The position numbers were made by a program, and so were the translations under genes. A stretch of DNA of 64,000 nt, from positions 20,833-84,832 of the forward strand of contig MNCI01015786.1 in the NCBI GenBank assembly GCA_015680685.1. The letters are read 5' to 3'. The notes under the pieces were generated by a model that was not told where the DNA came from, made no database searches, and was given only the letters and a program-made list of their open reading frames with translations. This stretch comes from Gnetum montanum. Lineage: Eukaryota > Streptophyta > Gnetopsida > Gnetales > Gnetaceae. Below are positions 57,919 through 64,000 of this stretch, one piece after another (position 1 is the stretch's first letter; the number at the start of each line of letters is the position of its first letter).

Positions 57919-59352
57919 AATGGCCAAGAACAAGCCTAGTAAGAAACAATTGTAACCCAGGCCACAAGTCCTCTTAGGGAAGAGGTTGAAGTGGAATCCA
58001 TTCATTAAATTCTAGGACCAACAATAGTAATAGAACATTCCCACTGAGATGAGGCACTAGCTTAGCAAGCAAACCTTGAGATGACCTTGAAGGAGGCCTA
58101 CCTAACTTAAATCAGATCTAAGAAGGTCCAAAATATTATGCTCCATGAGTTAAACTTTGGCTCTTTCTTGGAGCAAGCACATAAACATGTACAGGACCAA
58201 CTGAAGACCTCTTCCATGCGGCCAGTTATCACTTCCAGTGGGGAGTGGTACATGGGAGGGATATTCTTATTTTGGAAAAAAAAGTAGGCCAATTCAATAG
58301 TCAAAATCAAGGACATATCAGTGTCCTATTTGATGTGGCCAGTGCTAAAGCACTTGGGTTGCTAGAAACTAGGGTGAATCTTGCCAAGATTCCAATGCAA
58401 GCAAACCCCAGCATCAAAAAGGAATGGGTTCAACGATGCTATGGCATTGACCACAAGAAGTACAATGCACTCACATTAGCAAAAAGAATTCACTACAATA
58501 TTACGACCTTTCACCTAAACCCCATGGTGATGCCTAGCAAGATCATTGCTTTTTCTACCTATGCATGCACTACTCTCAATGGGAGATTTCCTATTAACCT
58601 TCAATAGTTCAATAGTAGTTTAAAGAGAATGAACATGGAAGGAAGGCACTTCCCTTTCCATGCCTCATTAGAAAACTCCATCCAATAGAAGGGATAATCC
58701 ACTATACAAATGATGCTATCACACGTGCTCTAATCACTAATTGGGTAGAGATGATAAAGGATAAGATGCCTACAACAACTATTTAAGAAGAGGAGTAGCA
58801 GCCACCACCTCCACTTGCCACTCAAAAAATGATGCTGAATATTGCTGCAACATCCCAATGGTTACACGAGTATTGAGAATGGCTCTTGAGTGAGCAAGAG
58901 CAATGAGTAGGCATGAGTGGTGGGGAAGCATCTGTGTATCGACTAGTGATGAGTAACCTAAATGACATGGCTTGAATAGTTAGCTTGATGGGAGGAGCTG
59001 GATCCATCTTCTTAGCTCAATGAATGTAGTTGTTCACTAGGTCGAATCTTAACACCAGAGAGGTAACGATATCTCTTGTAGAACAATAGCCACTCTTAGA
59101 GATTTTTGGGAATGCTACAACCTTCTTAGTATACTTCAAGGACAGCAAGGAGGCAACAATATTGGTGATACAACACCAAGGGCAGGAGACAACAGTAGAG
59201 GTGGTTATTGACAAAATTGCCAAAATACTAAATGCACCTATGGCACCTGTACCATACATCACTACACTTAAAGATGTGCAAATGTCTGTAGGGGCCATAA
59301 GCAACAAATTAAGTTTAGCATAGTATGAAGAACTATTGGATCAACTGGTGGG
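57919..59352 (+). pseudogene. Third reading frame of element D, unrecognised (env-like position)
   Basis: A decayed sense-strand frame of up to about 475 codons after integrase and its spacer. It starts MAKNKPSKKQ at 57919, has a 120-codon open part (58245-58607, with SVLFDVASAKALGLLETR and WVQRCYGIDHKKYNALTL) and ends with DKIAKILNAPMAPVPYIT (59210-59260) before F cuts it. Athila elements often carry an env-like or other extra ORF here, so position suggests such a gene, but I see no signal peptide or membrane span and recognise no domain. E lacks it. Confidence 0.5.
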
Positions 59353-60984
59353 TGAAACACCACAAAATTTTGCATGCTATAATCAATAGTCATCTTGTAG
59401 CTTTCACCCCATGAAACTTGAGATAAAATTTCATTGTAAATGTAAAAACTATAATCCACAATGAGTAATTTCACATACTTTATACTTTTGGAGCTGAAAA
59501 ATGCCTTATAAGTGGTCAAAACCTCATTGCACAAGTGAAAAAAAGTTACCCAGTATCTATAATGGGGCTTGGCAAGGTCAAAATGCCTATTGGAACATCA
59601 AAAAGGGAAATTTGATGGGTTTTATAAGGGATATGCATTTTTCTCTATTGGAAACACCTGTAAGGGGTAGATCTCACCTACCCCCAGCATGGAAAGGTGG
59701 AGGGTTTGGAGACTTTCCCCTCTTTAACATGGAGACCAAATGCACAACTTAGAAACTTTCCCCCTTAGCTTAGAAAGTTTCCCCCTAATGCAAAAGTTTT
59801 CCCCCAACTTGGAAACTCTTGCCCCCAACCTAGAAAGCTTTCCTTAGCTTGGAAACTTTTTTACCAATGTGGAAAATTCAATCCCCCAGTGTGGAAGCCA
59901 CAAGAAGCAAAATTCATCAATTCATGCACTTCAACATTAACCAACCACTTGAACAAGCATGGTGGAGAGCTTAGTGTGGAAGATTCATCTTCAACATGGA
60001 AGGTGTGCCCTAGTTACTATTTATAGTAAACAGAATGGCCATGGAGAAAAGCACTTACTATGTATAGTAACTCCCAAATTTGGGCATCCATCTCACCTAA
60101 AATTATAGCAAATTTGCAACCATTTTCAATCAAATTTGTAGCTATCTCATAGCCAATTTTCAGCCCCATTCATGGCCCAAAGATCCTATAAAAGGTAGCC
60201 TTCAACACTATTTATAGGTTTACCAACTTTTTGCATATAAGCAATTTTGGTTGGAGCAATTTTTCTCACGGTTCAGCATTTTTGACAAGGTCCAACACTT
60301 ACAAGCAATTTGCATATACATAATTCCACACTTGGGGTATTTTTAGGCACTCAAGAGCTCTTACAAGTTCCCATACTTGCATTCTCTTGAATCCTAGCAT
60401 GGAAGCAGTGAGGCCTTGAGATTTGGTGGATTTTTTGTGTTAACACTACACTTCTGGGATTCAAAACCCAACTTGGAGCAACTTGGCATCTAAATATTCC
60501 ACCTTTCTCATCCCCTCATCTCCCCTCCTCCACCATCCCCCTCCCAGCAGTGACCCAATTGACATATCCAAGGTTGCAGTAGTGAAGAAAGGTTGAATAC
60601 CATCAAGAGTGGCTTAGCACTTAGATTATGGAGAAAATCACCTTAGCTTCAATGGGCTTTGAACTCTTGACAAGTGAACCTCCCTTTTTTTCTTATCTAG
60701 GCACCATTTGTGCACATTTCTCTAACTTATTCTTTATTCTTTTCTCAATAAAGTTTTAAGTTTTAAGTTTTGTGTTAAAAAATAAATTATATTTGTGCAT
60801 TATTCAGATCTATTCATATTTTCATGTGTTGCATCTCATAAGTCCTTAGTTGATCTACTAGATTGTCTAGGGTGCTTTGAATCCCATTTTTATCATGAAT
60901 GCCCTAGGGATTTAGGGTTGGGAAACTACTTGAATCAAAGATCCTTAATAATCATTCTAGCAATCAAGGTTTTCGATCGCAATA
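59353..60984 (+). repeat. 5' LTR of element F
   Basis: Starts TGAAACACCACAAAATTTTG, nearly the same as the C LTR (TGAAACACCATAAAATTTTG), and ends GGTTTTCGATCGCAATA, against GGTTTTCGGTTGCTACA in C. TATA box TATAAAAG at 60187-60194. 59665-59900 is a run of TTTCCCCC and TTGGAAAC words. Confidence 0.85.
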
Positions 60985-60992
60985 ATTTTTCT

Positions 60993-61008
60993 TAGTGCTA
61001 GAAGGAGG
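60993..61008 (+). other. Decayed primer-binding site of element F
   Basis: TAGTGCTAGAAGGAGG, eight bases after the LTR; compare TGGCACTAGAAGGAGG in C. Confidence 0.65.
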
Positions 61009-61069
61009 GTCTTCACCTAAATTCTATATTTTTATTACCATTTGTAAGCTTTTGTTTTTATTTCTTATA

Positions 61070-62045
61070 GCCAAAACCTTTGAGGAATCAATGCTAGTCT
61101 TTTCCCCTCTTTGACCAAAACTGCAGCATGGGAGTTACAAGTGATTGAGCTTTGGCTTTTCACAACACTTGCTATGAATTTTACAACTCAAAGCCATCAT
61201 TGATATCTCTTTCCCCCTATTGTTTCTATTTCCAAAACAATTTTCTCAAAATTTCAAAGTGGGTGGTTTAACTCATCTATGAGTTGGCTTTCACCCCATT
61301 TTTCTAGGCTAAGAAAATTAGTAGCTAGCTAAAACCAATTTTAGTGGAAAAATATGAACTTTCCACTTTGGTTTTCAGCCTTTCCCCCCATCAATGTTGA
61401 GGTAGGTGTGAGATTCCCATCATCTCACCCTCCTTCTTTCCCCCCTCTACTATACCCAATAGCATGGAAGTAGTTGGGAGACTAGCGTTGATGAAGTTTG
61501 AAACTAATTTTATAATTAGATCTACTTTTGTTGCAAGTTAAAAGCCACTTTCTAGCCAAAACTCCCAAGAAATCCAATGCTGCCTTTACTCCCTATAGTA
61601 AAAACCTTAGCATGGAAGCTATAGGTGGTTTGAGTGCTGGAATTTTATAATATTTGTTGTGAATTCCTAGAGTAAAGCCAGCATGGAAGCCTTAATAAAC
61701 ATTTATTTTTGTTGTCATAATCTCTACCACTAAACTAATGTTAGTTTCCATACCGACCAAGCCTACTTTTCCCTCCTTTTTGGTGAAGGTTGGCAACCTT
61801 CGAAAACCATCTTTGGAAATTTCCAAGTTTCCATTTTTGGTTTTCAAACTTTTCCCCCTCTCTAAAATGTTGGAATAAGAAGGTGTGAGATTTTCATTAT
61901 CTCACCCCCTCCCCTTCTTTTCCCTCCTACCATACCTAGTGTAGAGGCAATTGGGAAGCCAACTTGGATGAGGTTTGAAGCCAACGTGGTCAATATTCTA
62001 TTTTTGGTAAAGGGGTAAACTCCCCTTATCCCCCACTTACTAATT
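61070..62045 (+). repeat. Two tandem copies of about 480 bp in the leader of element F
   Basis: Copy 1 (about 61070-61560) and copy 2 (about 61561-62045) share in order: CAATGCT, AGCATGG, a Lys/Phe-like T-rich part, GGTTTTCA, TTTCCCCC, GGTGTGAGATT, ATCTCACCC and TTGGGA. They are diverged, so the duplication is old. No coding frame spans them. Confidence 0.7.
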
Positions 62046-62169
62046 ATAGTAAGTATATCATTGTTTGTCATTTTCATTTCCTCTAAGACTTGTTGAATTT
62101 CATTGACTAGAATTTACTCCTATTTTATCATTTATAGCCTATTCTTAAGCAATCCTCAGCACTATAACT

Positions 62170-64000
62170 ATGCCTTTTCAAAAATCCACCAATTTTCCCT
62201 TCACCTTTATTGGCAAAGATCATAACCAACAAGTCATAAGGTTGTATGATCAAAAAGACCCTACAGTCATTGAGTGTAGGTGATCTTTGGGAGTCATAGG
62301 GGAGAGTCTTGATTTTTCAGCCATAAATGAAGATCATTATAACTTCATTTGTGCCAAAATATAAGCAAGCATGCTAATTCCATGAATTGAAGTCAAGCAA
62401 AAAATGGAGTTTTAGCTCATACATAGGGATGGAAAAGAGTACATCCCTTCCCCGTATGAAGAAGTTCCTCTTAAGAACATCTATTCTAGTGTCCTAGCCC
62501 AATTGATTACTAGAGAAGAGGAAGATGACCAGCCTACCTTTGGGAAACAAAAGAAAGAGGAAGATGAATTTAGGGCTAAATCTAAGCCTAAAAACATCCT
62601 TGAAGGATTGTTCCAATAAACATCCTCCAATGTCATAGAACCTATCCCTAGGCATGGTGCCACCATCTTCCACTCCTCCATGCCCTACTATGGCAAATCC
62701 CATGCTAGTTGTAGCTACACATCACACTAAATCAATGCACAAACAACAAACTATAACACATCAATGTCATTTGCAACATAGCCTCAATACACAAAATCAT
62801 AAATGGTGGCTATTACCACCATAAATCTATTAACTACTCCCATGGAATCCACCATGAGACCCCTAGCAACACAAGGATCACACACCATGTTTGTCCCATT
62901 TGTGCCTCAAGTACTGACACAAACATATTTTTCCTTATTTGGCCCATAAGCCACAACCATTATGCAACCTTTTACTTCTTTCATGTGACCCATAATAAGG
63001 TCACAAGCCCTACAACAAATGCCACAACCTTATGTACAAACCTCACAAACTATGGGGCCACTACAAGGCTTGGATCAAACCTTCCAAATGATCTAAGACC
63101 TAACAGAGGAGTTCAAAAAGCTTAAAGCCTCTACCACACAAACTGTCAAGATTATAGACTTCTACTAGGACAATCCCATAAGTCCTGTAGTCCCACCCTT
63201 GACACTTTCTCCCGATGTCCCCATTCCATAATTTAGTAAATATAATAGAGAAGGTAACCCTAATGCTCACCTTATTACCTTTTGATCTAAATCTTTTCTC
63301 TTGCAACCATGGCCTCATACCATCATGAATATTTTCCCTATGTCTTTGACTGGGAAAGCACTCAATTGGTATCATGCATTGCCCAAAGGATCTATATCCT
63401 CTTTGGAAGACTTAGTAACCTAGTTTGTCAACCTCTTCAAGTATAACTTGAAGCCTGACACAACACTTGATCAACTTATGAAGGTCAAGTAGGGGTCCTT
63501 AGAACCTATACAAAAATTCATTCAATAGTGGAATGAATTGCTGAATGAAATACCAAAGCACATAGTTGATGCCCACATGTTAGCCATATTCAAGGGAGCA
63601 GTTAATGACTTCATCAAGTCTAAACTCTACTACCTTGATCCATGATCTCTGAGCCAAGCATTCTCATAAATAAAAAATATAGAGGATGCTGTGAAGACCA
63701 ACCATGATCAAGCCTATATATCACATACAAGCCAACACACTCAAAGAGATAAAGAAAAGACCAAACAAAACAACACTATCGTAACAACTATAACCAAAGA
63801 AACCAAGACCATGAACCAAGGGTTGAAGGTCAACCCGCCCAAGGTCCCCACCAATGACTGCAATAATTAATCATCAACTTTTGGGACCACTAGATTGACA
63901 ACAAATAGACCCAACTTTGAAAGGAAGGATAGGTCTAAATACACCACATTTCTATTAAAATCATCCAAGTTGCTAGACCAACTATTAAGAAGTGAATGCA
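62170..64000 (+). pseudogene. gag: Broken gag of element F (continues past the window)
   Basis: ATG 62170 (MPFQKSTNFPFTFIGKDHN) begins a frame of over 600 codons with scattered stops but hardly any frameshift. An acidic stretch near 62510-62570 is followed by a Thr/Pro/Gln-rich part (62700-63080). The gag core at 63180-63660 holds FSKYNREGNPNAHLITF, LTGKALNWYHALPKG and AHMLAIFKGAVNDFIKS, the last matching C. Stops sit mostly where Gln or Trp is expected. It reaches the window end before the zinc-finger-like part, so the missing Cys cannot be checked here. Confidence 0.88.

Larger units (their letters stand above)
38881..59352 (+). mobile_element. Athila-type Ty3/gypsy element D, split by E and cut by F
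   Basis: Plus-strand element: 5' LTR 38881-39769, primer site 39771, gag-protease 39923-42847, RT and RNase H 43347-44599, then element E, then integrase 54602-55880, a long noncoding part, and a third reading frame 57919-59352. Tat element F begins at 59353 and no 3' LTR of D is seen, so the rest probably lies beyond the window. RT and integrase sequences match E and the Athila pattern. Heavily decayed. Confidence 0.85.
59353..64000 (+). mobile_element. Tat-type Ty3/gypsy element F, 5' part only
   Basis: Plus-strand element cut by the window end. LTR 59353-60984, primer site 60993-61008, a long leader with a duplicated segment, and gag from 62170. LTR start, primer site and gag match A and C. 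It lies in the third frame of D; no polypurine tract precedes the LTR, as expected for a 5' LTR. The right end and target duplication are outside the window. Confidence 0.85.

Overview
This window looks like intergenic DNA from a plant with a large, retrotransposon-packed nuclear genome. A gymnosperm is my best guess, but that is inference. Nearly all of it is nested LTR retrotransposons of two Ty3/gypsy lineages, named here A to G. Tat-type elements (A, C, F) have LTRs that begin TGAAACA and a polypurine tract like AAAGAGGGGCCA; pol, visible in A and C, carries two RNase H domains. Athila-type elements (D, E, and LTR piece G) have RT motifs like FMDDFSTYG and primer sites resembling the complement of tRNA-Asp. 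Stops and substitutions are mostly C-to-T or G-to-A (TAG, TAA or TGA where CAG, CAA, CGA or TGG is expected), as expected of long-methylated, silenced copies. I see no intact host gene.

Layout. 1-325: Athila-type LTR piece G (minus strand). 326-2140: AT-rich host sequence with a decayed minus-strand response-regulator receiver domain split by introns. 2146-38778: Tat element C on the minus strand, bounded by perfect 5-bp duplications (TACTC). Element A (plus strand, 8341-27573) sits inside the pol gene of C; the pol frame of C runs on from one side of A to the other. 38784-38880: host flank. 38881-59352: Athila element D (plus), interrupted between RNase H and integrase by a complete Athila element E (44600-54596), and cut on the right by Tat element F (59353 to the window end), which shows only LTR, leader and gag.

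The most interesting structure is shared by the two Tat elements whose middles are visible. Between protease and reverse transcriptase, A and C each carry a multi-exon gene on the opposite strand to gag-pol, about 4-4.6 kb long, with GT-AG introns at matching places, alignable exons and (in C) its own TATA box. Blocks of short tandem repeats sit after protease, before RT and after integrase. Each Tat element also repeats a private short word through its LTR and noncoding spacers: GTCACGCTG in A, GCTACGCTA in C, AGCATGGAAG in F.

How the parts would have worked: gag forms the particle; protease, RT, RNase H and integrase copy and insert the element; LTRs supply promoter and ends. In this window all copies are broken and none looks able to move by itself. 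Two exact inverted duplications next to N characters (37.5-37.8 kb and 43.0-43.35 kb) look like assembly errors.
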